This document shows, one piece after another, positions 19,489-30,700 of a stretch of 64,000 nucleotides of DNA (the first letter of the stretch is position 1; each line of letters begins with the position of its first letter). The notes beneath the pieces were generated by a model. The model saw only the letters and a program-made list of their open reading frames with translations, was not told where the DNA came from and searched no databases. Origin of the DNA: Catellatospora sp. KI3 (GTDB lineage Bacteria > Actinomycetota > Actinomycetes > Mycobacteriales > Micromonosporaceae); the NCBI RefSeq assembly GCF_029948125.1, contig NZ_JASAMB010000011.1:124001-188000 (forward strand), given 5' to 3'. Both the position numbers and the translations under genes were made by a program.

Positions 19489-19550
19489 TGCAGTTTCGGG
19501 GAAAGAGCGGGAATCGGGCCCGAGATTCGTGCACTTTCCCCGAAACTGCA
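19489..19550. repeat. Palindromic element, family B, copy 1
   Basis: 62 bases with perfect 17-bp arms (TGCAGTTTCGGGGAAAG at 19489-19505 and its complement at 19534-19550) around a 28-base loop. A second 62-base copy with even longer arms lies at 21045-21106. It stands 14 bases after the GH172 stop codon and may also serve as terminator. Confidence 0.75.
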
Positions 19551-19684
19551 AGATCGCGCGGAACGGTCACCGGCTCCACGTCAGCAAGCCGCCGCTGCCT
19601 AGGATCAGCCCGAGCCTGCACGGCGTGCTCGGATGCCTCTCGCGAACTCTTCCGGGGGTCGTGACCACCGGAGAGGATCAGGAC

Positions 19685-20326
19685 GTGAAGAAGTATGTGC
19701 TCTTCGACCATGACGGTGTGCTGGTGGACACCGAGTACTGGTACTACCGGGCCGGGGAGCGCGCACTGGCCGACATCGGGCTGACGCTGGACAAGGCGCG
19801 GTACCTGCGGGACATGAGCGCGGGTGCGGGCACCTGGGCCCAGGCCCGGGCGGCAGGCGTCGACGAGCCGACCATCAACCGGCTGCGCGAGGTCCGCAAC
19901 GGTTACTACCAGCAGTATCTGCGCACGGAGGCCATTGAGATCGAAGGCGTCGTCGAAACGCTCGCCGAACTGTCGAGACACGTCCGCATGGCCATCGTGA
20001 CGACGGCGAAGCGCGCGGATTTCGAGCTCATCCACGAGCGGCGCCAGATCCGGCGGTTCATGGACTTCGTGCTCGTCCGCGAGGACTACCGGCTCGCCAA
20101 GCCGCATCCGGAGCCGTACCTGACCGGCTTGCAGCGTTTCGGAGCCGTCAAAGCGGAGGCGCTGGTGGTGGAGGATTCAGCCAGGGGGCTGAACTCGGCG
20201 GTGGCGGCGGGTGTCGACTGCGTCGTCGTCCATAACGCGTTCACGGCAGGGCAGGACCTCTCGCGGGCGAGCTGCCGGATCGGGACGCTGGCGGAGTTGA
20301 GGGGCGTCATCCTGGGCGACGTCTGA
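19685..20326 (+). CDS. HAD-superfamily phosphatase/phosphoglucomutase-like hydrolase
   Basis: 213 residues. Motif I with the nucleophile aspartate is VLFDHDGVLVDTEYWYY at the N-terminus. Motif II is VTTAKR, motif III the lysine of RLAKPHPEPYL, and motif IV VEDSARGLNSAVAAG. The cap domain between residues 15 and 85 is alpha-helical as in beta-phosphoglucomutase/phosphoglycolate phosphatase relatives. GTG start with GAGAGGA upstream. It follows the sugar operon after a palindromic element and so is probably transcribed separately. Dephosphorylation of sugar phosphates is possible but not shown. Confidence 0.82.
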   Translation: MKKYVLFDHDGVLVDTEYWYYRAGERALADIGLTLDKARYLRDMSAGAGTWAQARAAGVDEPTINRLREVRNGYYQQYLRTEAIEIEGVVETLAELSRHVRMAIVTTAKRADFELIHERRQIRRFMDFVLVREDYRLAKPHPEPYLTGLQRFGAVKAEALVVEDSARGLNSAVAAGVDCVVVHNAFTAGQDLSRASCRIGTLAELRGVILGDV

Positions 20327-20336
20327 TGATGTCGGA

Positions 20337-20744
20337 TCATTCGTCTTCGGTGCGGGTGGCCTGGGACCACACGCAGCGCCATCGCCCGGATCGCTCGTCG
20401 TGCCGGTAGCAGTCCAGGTGCCACGCGTTCAGTGACACGTACTCGCCACGGTCGACGGCGATCTCGATCGCGGACCGGTACCGCACGACCGCGACGCCGT
20501 CGCCGGCGAGCACCTGTATCGCCGTCACCGCCTCGAATCTCCGGTAGTCGATCGATCCGTCGGTGACACCGCCGAGGTAGAACGCCCTGTCCCACACGCC
20601 GCCGCCCGGATTGACCAGGATGAAGTCGTCGGCGTGCAGCTCGTCCAGCAGCGCGGTGTCCGCTGCCACCAGGGCGGCCAGCCGCAGCAGTTCCTGTTCC
20701 GCGAGTCGGCCTGTGTCGGCTGTGCTTCCCGTGGTGTCATCCAT
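20337..20744 (-). CDS. NTF2-like (DUF4440/SnoaL-type) protein
   Basis: 135 residues with the cone-shaped alpha+beta-barrel pattern of the NTF2 superfamily: an N-terminal helix (EQELLRLAALVAADTALLDE), then LHADDFILVNPGGGVWDRAF, and strands GVAVVRYRSAI and WHLDCYRHDERSGRWRCVWS. Related proteins are ketosteroid-isomerase-like or of unknown function. It converges on the HAD gene with only 10 bases between stops, leaving no room for a separate terminator. Confidence 0.75.
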   Translation of the reverse strand: MDDTTGSTADTGRLAEQELLRLAALVAADTALLDELHADDFILVNPGGGVWDRAFYLGGVTDGSIDYRRFEAVTAIQVLAGDGVAVVRYRSAIEIAVDRGEYVSLNAWHLDCYRHDERSGRWRCVWSQATRTEDE

Positions 20745-21044
20745 CCGGCCACCCTAGGACATGAGCGGCCGGCACCACGTCCGTCACCGTCTGTTGAAGT
20801 CTATCTCGGGTGGTCCGGCGTTGATCGCCGTCGCGGGTCAGTGCACCGCCTGAACCGGGCCGTTCTGGCCGCCGACGGCGATCAACGCGGGTCGGGTCTT
20901 CGAAGATCACGGCTGGCGGTCATGCTCCGGGCGCCGTCCAAGGCCGATTCCAGGATCCGGACCGCTGGCGGCGATCATGCCGAGGGCCCGGCGCGCAAGA
21001 TCGCCACTAGCGGTCATTCACCGGGCGAGAACGCGGACCCGATC

Positions 21045-21106
21045 TGCAGTTTCGGGGAAAGTGCAGGAATCCGGCCCAAGATTCGTGCACTTTCCCCGAA
21101 ACTGCA
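21045..21106. repeat. Palindromic element, family B, copy 2
   Basis: 62 bases with perfect 21-bp arms (left 21045-21065, starting TGCAGTTTCGGGGAAAG; right 21086-21106) around a 20-base loop. Same length and outer arms as the copy at 19489-19550. Confidence 0.75.
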
Positions 21107-21134
21107 CCGACGCCCGACGCCCGACGCCGACGCG

Positions 21135-21180
21135 CATGCGGAAGGGGCGGCTCCCGTGCGGGAGCCGCCCCTTCCGCATG
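21135..21180 (-). terminator. Strong hairpin terminator of the secreted GH172 gene
   Basis: Perfect 22-bp inverted repeat (21135-21156 with 21159-21180, arm starting CATGCGGAAGGGGCGG) with a 2-base loop, eight bases beyond the stop codon on the minus strand. No T run follows. Confidence 0.7.
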
Positions 21181-21187
21181 CCCTCGA

Positions 21188-24100
21188 TCAGGGCTGGTAG
21201 AGGCTCGGGCGGGGGAGGTCGGTGTCGGGGGTGAGCTGGTCGGACCACTTCCAGCCGGACTGGACGTACTTCGTGCCGTCGGACAGGGACACGAATACGT
21301 CGGCGGTGGTGCCGCCGGTGTAGGTGGCCACGTCGGACCGGCCGTCGCCGTTGAAGTCCCCGACGCCGGGCGTCTCGGCGTTGATCGCGAACCCGTCGTG
21401 CCACTTCACCGCGTTGGCGAAGCCGCTACCGCCGGAGCGGTAGACGTACACGTCGGCGGTGCTGCCCCGGGTGAAGGTGATGACGTCGTCGCGGCCGTCG
21501 CCGTCGGCGTCGCCGACGCCGGGCAGGTCGGTGCCGGGCGCGATGCTGTCGTGCCACTTCCAGGCGTCCTGCACGAACCGCGAGCCGTCGGACAGGGACG
21601 CGTACACGTCCGCGCCGCCGCCCCGGGTGAAGGTCAGGATGTCGTCGCGGCCGTCGCCGTCGACGTCGCCCACGGCGGGCAGTTCGGTGCCGTAGCCGAA
21701 GTTGTCGTGCCATTTAACGCCCGCCCCGAACGAGGAGCCGGTGGACAGGGCCACGTACACGTCGCCGGTGGAGCCGAGGGTGAAGGTGATGATGTCGTCG
21801 CGGCCGTCGCCGTCGACGTCGCCGACGGCCGGGGTCTCGGTGCCCGCCGCGAACCAGTCGTGCCACTTCGCGCCGCCGCCGAACGCGGTGCCGGTGGACA
21901 GGGCCACGTACACGTCGGCGGTGCTGCCCCGGGTGAACGTGGCGATGTCGTCGCGGCCGTCGCCGTTGAAGTCGCCGGTCAGCGGGATCTCGGTGTCCAC
22001 GGCGAAGAAGTCGTTCCACTTCGCGGCCGCGCCGAACGCGCTGCCGGTGGACAGGCCCGTGTACACGTCGGCCAGGGTGCCCCGGGTGAAGTCGACGACG
22101 TCGTCGCGGCCGTCGCCGTTGACGTCGCTGACCGTGCGGGCCCTGGTGGTGCCGCCCGCGACCGCCGAGGCCGGACCGGTGTTGCCCGCCCCGTCGACGG
22201 CGACGATCCGGTAGTACCAGGTCTGCCCGGCGCGCAGCGGGCCGTGCCGCCAGGCCGGGGCGGTGACCGTGGCGCGCAGGTTGCCGGAGGTGAGGGGCAC
22301 GTCGGAGGTCTGCGCCGCGTACACCCGGTAGCCGGCGATGCCGGTGTTGTCGACCGGCTCGTTCCAGCTCAGCGCCAGCGCGTGCACCCGCGAGCCGCCG
22401 ACGGTCAGCCCGGTGACCGCGCCGGGGGTGCCGACGTCGGTGAAGCCGGGCAGCAGGCTGAGCGCGGTGTAGCGGCTCGCCGTCCAGGCCGGTGCCCCGG
22501 CCGCCGGGGTGAGTGTGACGGTGATGCCGCTCTTGCCCGCGGTCAGCGCCGGGGGCAGCGGGAACTCGTCGTCGAGCCAGCGCTGCCGGTCGTTGCCCAG
22601 CGGCTGCGACCAGGTGCCCGCGCCGGATCCGTCGACGCCCACGGTCGCCTGCTGGTAGGCCTGCGCCTGGTCGCCGCTGCGGCGCAGCCGTACCCCCTGG
22701 TTGTTCGGGTCGATCGCGAGCCGGAACGAGATCGGGCCGCTGCCCGCGCGCACCGCGCCGCTGACCGTGGTGACGTCGTCGTCGCCCTCGTAGACCGAGG
22801 TCAGCGTCGACTGGGTGCCGCTGTCGCTGTAGGAGTGCGCCGTGCGGCTGGCCGCGTCGCCGGTGAGCACCGTGTCGCTGCGGGCGCTGCCGTAGGTCGG
22901 CTGGGTGTAGAGGAAGGCGGTGGAGCTGTACTCGGCGGGCATGTCGGCGAACGGGCCGTGCTCGATGCCGAACCGGAAGGCCGAGGTGTACGCCATCGAG
23001 TCGCCGATCATCAGCCGGTACGTCGCGTCGCACTCGTCGGCGCAGGTGCCGCTGCGCAGCAGGTGGCCGGGGTTGCCGGTGAACACGCCGCTGTAGGCGC
23101 CCCGGTTGAAGTACCACCCGGACTCGTAGAAGTCCTCGGTGCCGGTGCCGTACCAGGCGGGGCTGGCCGCGCCGTCGACGTAGGCCCGCTCGTCGCCCTC
23201 GAGGTAGTTGCGGGTGTTGCCGCTGGTGATGTGGCCGCGCATGGTGTGCGAGACGCCGACGAACCGGCCCCGGCCCGCCGCGTCGGCGAAGATCCAGTCC
23301 TTGCCGTTGACGGTCTCGGCGCGCCGCGACTGCGTGGTGAAGTAGCCCGCGCCGCCGGTGGCGGCCAGCAGGTCGGTCCAGGTGCTGTCGGGTGCCGAGG
23401 TGATCTCGGCCTGCACGCCGGAGACGGCACCGCCGGTGCTGGCCAGGCTGACCGTGGCCGAGGAGCGGAACGGCATCGGCCACCACGCGCTGTACCAGCC
23501 GCCGGTGGCGGTGTCCATCGCCGACATCAGCGAGCGCACCTGCCGCTCGCCCAGGCCGGAGCCGAAGAACTCGCCGACCGGCGCGTCCACGGTCTGCCGC
23601 CCGTCGAAGGTGATCCGCACCCGCAGCGAGTTGAGGATCGCCTCGGTGGCGGTGCCGTCCGGCACGCGCAGGCGCAGCGCGCTGATGGCGCGGGGCCCGG
23701 TCAGGGTGGCCAGCGTCGCCGAGCCCAGCGCGGGCACGTTGACCGTGGTCGCGGCGGTGGTGGCGCCGGCCGCGGCGGGCTTGGGGTCGCGGGTGCCCGC
23801 CGCGCGCAGCAGGGTCAGCACGTCCTGGGCCTGGTCGGCCGGGTTGAAGGTGCTGACGCCGCTCGCGTCGGCGAACTCGCGGTAGCCGACGTGGTGGAAC
23901 AGCGGGTTGTTCTGGGTGGTGATGCGCATCGACTGCCGGTAGGGCATCGGCACCTTGACGGTGACGCCGCCGGAGGTCTGCGTGGCGTTGGTGACCAGCG
24001 GGAACGCGAACGGTGCGCCGAGGCCGCCGTTGACGAGGTGCTGCAGGCCGGTGTTGACGACGGTGACGCCGTCGAGTTCGATGCGGATCCAGCCGGTGGC

Positions 24101-24445
24101 GCTGACGTCGCCGCCGTCGCGGGTGAACCAGATCGACTGGATCTCGCCGGGGCCGGTGTCCTCGGCGATGACGCAGCCGCCGGACTGGCGCAGGCAGGAC
24201 CAGTCGCCGCCGAAGCCGTCGTTGTTGGAGCCGCCGCGGTCGAAGCTGGAGAACTGCCGCGTCTGGCTGCCGGCGGCCAGGTAGGGGAGCCGGTCGAGGC
24301 GGCGGTAGACGTCCCAGCCGACCGGACCCTTGTCCGCGGCGGCTGCGGCCGCGTCGGCGCGGCCGGGTGCCAGCGGGTTCGCGGTGATCGAGACGGCGGC
24401 GACCAGGGTCGCGGCCAGTAGTGAGCGCAGGGTGGTGGCGCGCAT
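21188..24445 (-). CDS. Secreted DUF2961/GH172 glycosidase with fibronectin-III-like domain and VCBS propeller
   Basis: 1,085 residues. Signal peptide about 1-32. GH172 domain about 45-470: [64 protein letters not shown], and the catalytic segment [13 protein letters not shown] followed by [15 protein letters not shown] beta-rich middle part leads to a fibronectin type III-like domain at about 680-770 ([20 protein letters not shown]). Six VCBS repeats of about 50 residues finish the protein. It likely trims arabinan (or another furanoside polymer) outside the cell, complementing the cytoplasmic paralogue at 18383. ATG with GAGGGG ahead. Transcribed alone toward the sugar operon. Confidence 0.85.
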   Translation of the reverse strand: MRATTLRSLLAATLVAAVSITANPLAPGRADAAAAAADKGPVGWDVYRRLDRLPYLAAGSQTRQFSSFDRGGSNNDGFGGDWSCLRQSGGCVIAEDTGPGEIQSIWFTRDGGDVSATGWIRIELDGVTVVNTGLQHLVNGGLGAPFAFPLVTNATQTSGGVTVKVPMPYRQSMRITTQNNPLFHHVGYREFADASGVSTFNPADQAQDVLTLLRAAGTRDPKPAAAGATTAATTVNVPALGSATLATLTGPRAISALRLRVPDGTATEAILNSLRVRITFDGRQTVDAPVGEFFGSGLGERQVRSLMSAMDTATGGWYSAWWPMPFRSSATVSLASTGGAVSGVQAEITSAPDSTWTDLLAATGGAGYFTTQSRRAETVNGKDWIFADAAGRGRFVGVSHTMRGHITSGNTRNYLEGDERAYVDGAASPAWYGTGTEDFYESGWYFNRGAYSGVFTGNPGHLLRSGTCADECDATYRLMIGDSMAYTSAFRFGIEHGPFADMPAEYSSTAFLYTQPTYGSARSDTVLTGDAASRTAHSYSDSGTQSTLTSVYEGDDDVTTVSGAVRAGSGPISFRLAIDPNNQGVRLRRSGDQAQAYQQATVGVDGSGAGTWSQPLGNDRQRWLDDEFPLPPALTAGKSGITVTLTPAAGAPAWTASRYTALSLLPGFTDVGTPGAVTGLTVGGSRVHALALSWNEPVDNTGIAGYRVYAAQTSDVPLTSGNLRATVTAPAWRHGPLRAGQTWYYRIVAVDGAGNTGPASAVAGGTTRARTVSDVNGDGRDDVVDFTRGTLADVYTGLSTGSAFGAAAKWNDFFAVDTEIPLTGDFNGDGRDDIATFTRGSTADVYVALSTGTAFGGGAKWHDWFAAGTETPAVGDVDGDGRDDIITFTLGSTGDVYVALSTGSSFGAGVKWHDNFGYGTELPAVGDVDGDGRDDILTFTRGGGADVYASLSDGSRFVQDAWKWHDSIAPGTDLPGVGDADGDGRDDVITFTRGSTADVYVYRSGGSGFANAVKWHDGFAINAETPGVGDFNGDGRSDVATYTGGTTADVFVSLSDGTKYVQSGWKWSDQLTPDTDLPRPSLYQP

Positions 24446-24483
24446 GGCGTCCCCTCGGGGGGTATGGGTGGACCTTGCGCGCG

Positions 24484-24513
24484 ACCGTACTGTGCGATGA
24501 CCGTGAATGTCAA
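24484..24513 (-). promoter_or_regulatory. Promoter of the secreted GH172 gene
   Basis: On the minus strand a consensus TTGACA (24508-24513) and TACGGT (24484-24489) are separated by 18 bases, about 40 bases from the start codon. No copy of the GAAATCGATTTC palindrome is visible here, so control by the neighbouring LacI protein is not supported for this gene. Confidence 0.55.
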
Positions 24514-24719
24514 TAAATTCCGATCATTCTATCTGTACTGGAGATTGTCTTCACTTGATCCACCTCCGGTTGCTCCGTCGTCACCTTCCGTGTTTGACGG
24601 ATCTCCGTCCCGCCGACGTTCGCGCAGGTGGCACGGCCGCTGTCGGTTTGCCGACGTTGCCGCTGCTCAATGGCCGTGCTTCTAATCAAGCGCTGGTCCG
24701 GACGGGTGTCGGAGGTCAC

Positions 24720-27700
24720 ATGGAGTCGAAGCAGGTGGGCACCGTACCGGCCGCCCCCGCGCCGCGTGAGCACGCGGCCCCGGCCGGGCCGTCGCTGCCG
24801 CCGCTGCCGACCGCCCCCGCGATCAGCATGCCCAAGGGCGGCGGCGCCATCCGGGGCATGGGCGAGAAGTTCGCCGCCAACCCCGCCACCGGCACCGGCT
24901 CGTTCACCGTCCCGCTGCCGCTGAGCCCCGGCCGCGACGGCTTCGGCCCCAGCCTGGCACTGGCCTACGACAGCGGGCACGGCAACGGCCCGTTCGGATT
25001 CGGCTGGGGCCTGTCGGTCCCGTCGATCACCCGCAAGACCGACAAGGGCCTGCCCACCTATACCGACGAGGACGTCTTCCTCCTCTCCGACGCCGAGGAC
25101 CTGGTCCCGGTGCACGACCCGGACGCGGACTGGGCGCGCACCACGCGGACGGAGGCGGGGTGGACCGTCGACCGGTTCCGGCCCCGGATCGAGGGCCTGT
25201 TCGCCCGGATCGAGCGGTGGACCGCCGACTCCGGGGACGTGCACTGGCGCAGCACCACCCGCGACAACATCACCACCGTGTACGGCCTGGACAGCGCCTC
25301 CCGGGTGCACGACCCCGCCGACCCGTCCCGGGTGTACTCCTGGCTGATCTGCCAGACCTGGGACGCCAAGGGCAACGCGGCGGTCTGGTCGTACCTGCCC
25401 GAGGACGGCACCGGCGCGCCCGTCGGGCAGGTGCACGAGCGGCACCGCACCGGGGCCGGGCGGGGCGCGCACCGGCACCTCAAGAGCGTCCGCTACGGCA
25501 ACCGCGTGTCCACGCTGGTCCAGCCGGACCTGTCCGCCCAGGACTGGCTGTTCGAGGTGGTCTTCGACTACGGCGAGCACGACGCCGACCGGCCCACCCC
25601 GGGCGACACCGGCGACTGGACCTGCCGCCACGACCCGTTCTCCAGCTACCGGCCCGGCTTCGAGGTGCGCCAGTACCGGCTGTGCCGCCGGGTGCTGATG
25701 TTCCACCACTTCCCCGACGAGCCCGGCGTCGGGCGCGACTGCCTGGTCCGCTCGGTCGAGCTGACGTACCAGGGCCCGGCCGGGACCGCCGCGCCCGCCG
25801 ACGCGGCCACCCGGGGCGCCCCGCTGGGCACGTTCCTGGCGCGGGCCACGCAGCACGGGCACCGCCGCGAGGGGACCGGCTACCTCACCCGCTCGCTGCC
25901 GCCGGTGACCCTCGGCTACAGCCAGGCCGTGCTGGACGCGCCGATCCGCGAGGCCGACCCCGACAGCCTCGCCGGGGTCCCGGCCGCGCCGGAGCAGGCC
26001 GGGCTGCGCTGGGCCGACCTGGACGGCGAGGGCCTGTCCGGGCTGCTGGCCGAGGCGCCGGGCGGCTGGTGGTACAAGCACAACCTCGGCGGCGGCCGCT
26101 TCGACCGGCCGGTGCCGGTGGCGACCCTGCCCAGCCCGGCCGGGCTGGGCACCAGGCGGCTGCTCGACCTGGCCGGGGACGGCACCCAGGACGTGGTCGA
26201 GTTCGGCGGGCCCACGCCCGGGTTCTTCGAGCGCGAAGGCGGCGGCTGGGCCGCCTGGCGGCCGTTCGCCCGGCTGCCCCGGGTGGACTGGAACGACCCG
26301 AACCTGCGCTTCGTCGACCTCGACGGCGACGGCCGCGCCGACGTGCTGATCACCGACGCCGACGTGTACACGTGGTATCCGGCCGAGGGGGAGGACGGGT
26401 TCGGGGCGGCGCGGCGGGCGTACACGGCGCCGGACGAGGACCGGGGTCCGCGGGTGGTGTTCGCCGACCGTACCCAGCAGGTGCTGCTGGCCGACATGTC
26501 CGGCGACGGCCTCACCGACCTGGTCCGCGTCCGCAACGGCGAGGTCAGCTACTGGCCCAACCTCGGCTACGGCCGCTTCGGCGCCCGCGTGGTCATGGAC
26601 GGCTCGCCGCTGCTGGACCACCCCGACCTGTTCGACCACCGCCGGGTACGGCTGGCCGACGTCGACGGCTCCGGCGTCACCGACCTGCTCTACCTGGGCC
26701 GCGACGGCGTGACGGTGCACCTCAACGAGTGCGGCAACGGCTTCGCCCCGGCCCGGAAGCTCACCGCCCTGCCGGTCGCCGACGGCGCGCTGGCGGACGT
26801 GGCCGCGATGGACCTGCTCGGCACCGGCACCGCCTGCCTGGTGTGGACCTCGGCGCTGCCCGCCGACGCGCGGCGCCCGCTGCGCTACCTCGACCTGACC
26901 GGCGGCGTGAAGCCGCACCTGCTGGTCGAGATGGCCAACGGCACCGGCGCGGTCACCCGGGTGCACTACACCGCCTCGACCGCCTTCTACCTCGCCGACC
27001 GGCTCGCCGGACGCCCGTGGGTCACCCGGCTGCCCTTCCCGGTCCAGGTCGTCGACCGGGTCGAGGTGCACGATCTCATCGGCAGGCAGGTCTTCACCAA
27101 CCGCTACGCCTACCACCACGGCCACTTCGACGGCGCCGAGCGCGAGTTCCGGGGCTTCGGCATGGTCGAGCAGTGGGACACCGAGGGCTCGTCCGCGACC
27201 GTGGTCGCCGCCGACGGGCTGCCGCTGGTGGCGCCGCCGCCGGTGTACACGCGGACCTGGTACCACACCGGCTGCTGGACCGAGGGCGAGACCGTGTCGG
27301 CGCAGTTCGCGCACGAGTACTGGCGCGAGGGCGACCCCGGCGAGCCGGACGCGCCCGGCCAGCCCGACGACCGGTTCGCCGCGCTGCTGCTGCCCGACAC
27401 CGTGCTCGCGGGCGGGGTGCTGCACCCCGGCGGCGCCCGGACCGCCCGCACCTGGACCACCGGCGAGACGCGGGAGGCGTGCCGGGCGCTGAAGGGCTCG
27501 CTGCTGCGGCAGGAGGTGTACGCCCTCGACGGCACCGCCGCGCAGGACCGGCCGTACACCGTCTCCGAGCGGGACTACACCGTCGAGCTGCTGCAGCCGG
27601 TGCTGCCCGGCACCCGCCACGCCGTGCTGCTGGCGCACGCGCGCGAGGCGGTCACCTTCCACTACGAGCGCGCGCTGTACCCGGTGGCGCAGGGCGCGCA

Positions 27701-30700
27701 GACTGTGCTGCGCGCGGACCCGCGCGTGGCGCACGAGCTGACGCTGGCCGTGGACGGGTTCGGCAACGTGCTGCGCAGCGCCGCCGTGGCCTACCCGCGC
27801 CGCTACCGCGCCCCGGAGCCGCCGGCCGGTGGCGCGGCGCTGCCCGAGCACGCCCGCGCCGCGCTGCGCGACGAGCAGGCCCGGGTGCACGTCAACGCGG
27901 TCGAGCAGCAGCTCACCGACCCGGTGGACTCACCGGCCGCGTGGCGTGGCCCGGTCGGCTACCAGGTGCGCAGCTACGAGATCGGCAACGCCGTCCCGGC
28001 CGCCGCCGGGGCGCACGTGACGAACCTGTTCCGCTTCGACGAGCTGGCCGCGCTGCTGGCCGCCGTCGGCGACGGCGCGCACGACCTGCCGCTGACCGAC
28101 GTGGACGGGGCCGGGGCGGCCCCGGGCGTGCCGTGGCGGCGGCTGGTCGAGCACAGCCGCCTCCTGTACCGCACCGACGACTTCACCGCGCCGCTGCCGC
28201 TGGGGAAGGCGGGCGTGCTGGCGCTGCCGTACGAGGCGTACAAGCTGGCCCTCACCGACGCCCTGCTCGACGACGTGTACCGCCGCGAGCGCCCCGGCGG
28301 CGCGGTCGAGCAGCTGGTGCCGACCGACCCGGCCGCGCGGGCCGCGCTGCTGTCGGCCGAGGCCGGTTACGTGCGCGGCGCCGACCGGGTCGCCGCCGGC
28401 CTGTTCCCGGCCACCGACCCGGCCGGGCTGTGGTGGTCGCCGTCGGGGCACATCGGCTACAGCCCCGCCGCGACCGACACCCCGGCGCAGGAGCTGGCGT
28501 ACGCGAAGTCGCACTTCTTCCGGCCGCCCCGGTTCACCGACCCGTTCGGCAACCCGCACTCCGTCTCGTACGACGGCTACAGCCTGCTGCTGCGCCAGAC
28601 CGAGGACGCGCTCGGCAACCGGGTGACCGCGGGCGTGCGCGCCCCCGACGACACGCTGACCGGGACCGGCCTGGACTACCGCACCCTGCTGCCGGTGCTG
28701 CTGATGGACGCCAACCGCAACCGCAGCGCCGCCCTGTACGACGCGCTCGGCCTGGTCACCGCCGTCGCCGCGATGGGCAAGCCGGAGACCGCCGAGGGCG
28801 ACAGTCTCACCGGGCTGGTCGCCGACCCGCCGCCCGCGCAGATCCTGGCGCACCTGACCGACCCGTTCGCCGACCCGCACGCCCTGCTCGGCGACGCCAC
28901 CAGCCGCTTCCTGTACGACACCGGCGCCTTCGCCCGCACCGCCGCCGACCCGCAGCCGCAGCCCTCGGTGGCGTGCACCATCGTCCGCCAGACGCACACC
29001 TCCGAGCTGGCCCCGGGCGAGCAGAGCCCGGTGCGCCAGTCGCTGGCGTATACCGACGGGCTGGGCCGGGCGATCCAGTCCAAGGGCCAGGCCGAGGCCG
29101 GTCCGGTCGGCCCGGACGCGGTCTACTCGACCCGCCGCTGGACCGGCACCGGCTGGGCGATCCTGAACCAGAAGGGCCTGGCCGTCCGCGAGTACGAGCC
29201 GTTCTTCAGCACCCACCACCGGTTCGAGTACGCCCCGGTCACCGGGGTCAGCCATGTGCTGTGCCACGACCCGCTGGGGCGAGTCACCGCACGGCTGCAC
29301 CCGCACGCGGCGTACGAGAAGGTGGTCTTCGACCCGTGGCGCAGCGCCACCTGGGACGGCAACGACACGGTGCTGCTCGACCCGCGCACCGACCCCGACA
29401 CCGCCGGAGTGCTCGGGCCGTACCTGGCCGCGGTGCCCGGCTGGCAGACCTGGCACGCCCGCCGCGCCGCCGGTGCCCTGGGCACCCGCGCGCAGGCCGC
29501 GGCGGTGCAGACCGAACAGCACGCGGCCACTCCGGCCGTGGCGCACCTGGACCCGCTGGGCCGCGCCTTCCTGTCGGTCACCCACAACCGGTACACCAGG
29601 CCTGACGCGTCCACCGCCGAGGAGCTGCACCCGGTGCGGACCGTCTTCGACGGCGACGGCAACCGCCGGGCGGTCATCGACCCGCTCGGCCGGACCGTGG
29701 TCCGCCGCCGCTTCGACCTGCACGCCAGCGTGCTGCGGGTGGCCAGCGCCGAGGCGGGCGAGACGCTGAGCGTGCTGGCCTGCGACGGCAAGGCGCTGCG
29801 CGGCTGGGACGACCGCGACCACGCCGTCACCAGGACCTACGACGCGCTGCGCCGCCCGCTCGCGGTGTACACGGCCACCGGCGGCGGGCCGCGCGCGCTG
29901 TCCGAGCTGACCGTCTACGGCGAGCACCACCCGCAGGCCCGCGAGCGCAACCTGCGCACCCGCTGGCACCTGCACCTGGACCAGGCCGGGATGGTGGTGG
30001 GGGAGCGCAACGACTTCAGCGGCTCGGCGCTGCGGGCCACCCGGCGGCTGGTCGCCGACCACCGGGCCGAACCCGACTGGACGCCCGTGCTGGGGCTGGT
30101 CACGGCCGAGCAGGTGGAGGCGGTCGCCGCGCTGACCGCCGACCGGTTCACCACCGTCACCGCGTACGACGCGCTGGACCGGCCGACCGCGATCGCGTCG
30201 TTCACCGCCACCAGCACCGTCGACGTGCCCGCCACCGCCGACACGGTGCGGCTGCGCTACAACGAGGCGAACCTGCTCGACCGGGTCGACGTGCGGCTGC
30301 GCGGCGAGTCCGACGGCGGCGGGCCGGTGTGGACCCCGTTCGTCACCGACGTCGAGTACGACGCCAAGGGCCACCGCACCCGCATCGCCTACGGCAACGG
30401 CGCCCGCACCGACTACCGGTACGACCCGGACACGTTCCTGCTGTCCGAGCTGGTCACGACCCGTTCCGCCGGGGCCTATCCGGGTGACTGGGCGGCGCCG
30501 CCGACCCCGCCCGGCGGGGTGCAGAACCTCAGCTACACGCACGACCCGTCGGGCAACATCACCGACGTGCGCGACGACGCCCAGCAGCGCGTCTTCTTCA
30601 ACAACACGGTCAGCGACCCGCACACCGCCTACGTCTTCGACGCGGCGTACCGGCTGGTCCGGGCCACCGGCCGCGAGCATGTCGGCCAGGCGGCCGAGCC

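Larger units (their letters stand above)
20745..21187. other. 443-base gene-free interval with degenerate repeats
   Basis: No credible coding frame. It holds an inverted repeat with 14-bp arms (GTTGATCGCCGTCG at 20820-20833 and its complement at 20873-20886). Two diverged ~33-base direct repeats start near 20908 and 20997 and share AAGATC, GCGGTCAT and CCGGGCG. The family B palindrome and the terminator at 21135-21180 complete it. It looks like a landing area for small palindromic elements. Confidence 0.5.

Noticed and set aside
19489-19550. Integration attachment site of a mobile element
   Set aside because: No integrase, tRNA or transposase nearby; the structure is a simple palindrome with a second copy.
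24507-24719. N-terminal extension of the TcB-TcC frame
   Set aside because: The extra 71 codons have no Tc-like features, and GGAGG lies directly before ATG 24720.
24446-24719. LacI-type operator upstream of the secreted GH172 gene
   Set aside because: The AT-rich segment contains GAATGATCGGAATT-like sequence, but it does not match GAAATCGATTTC symmetry well enough.
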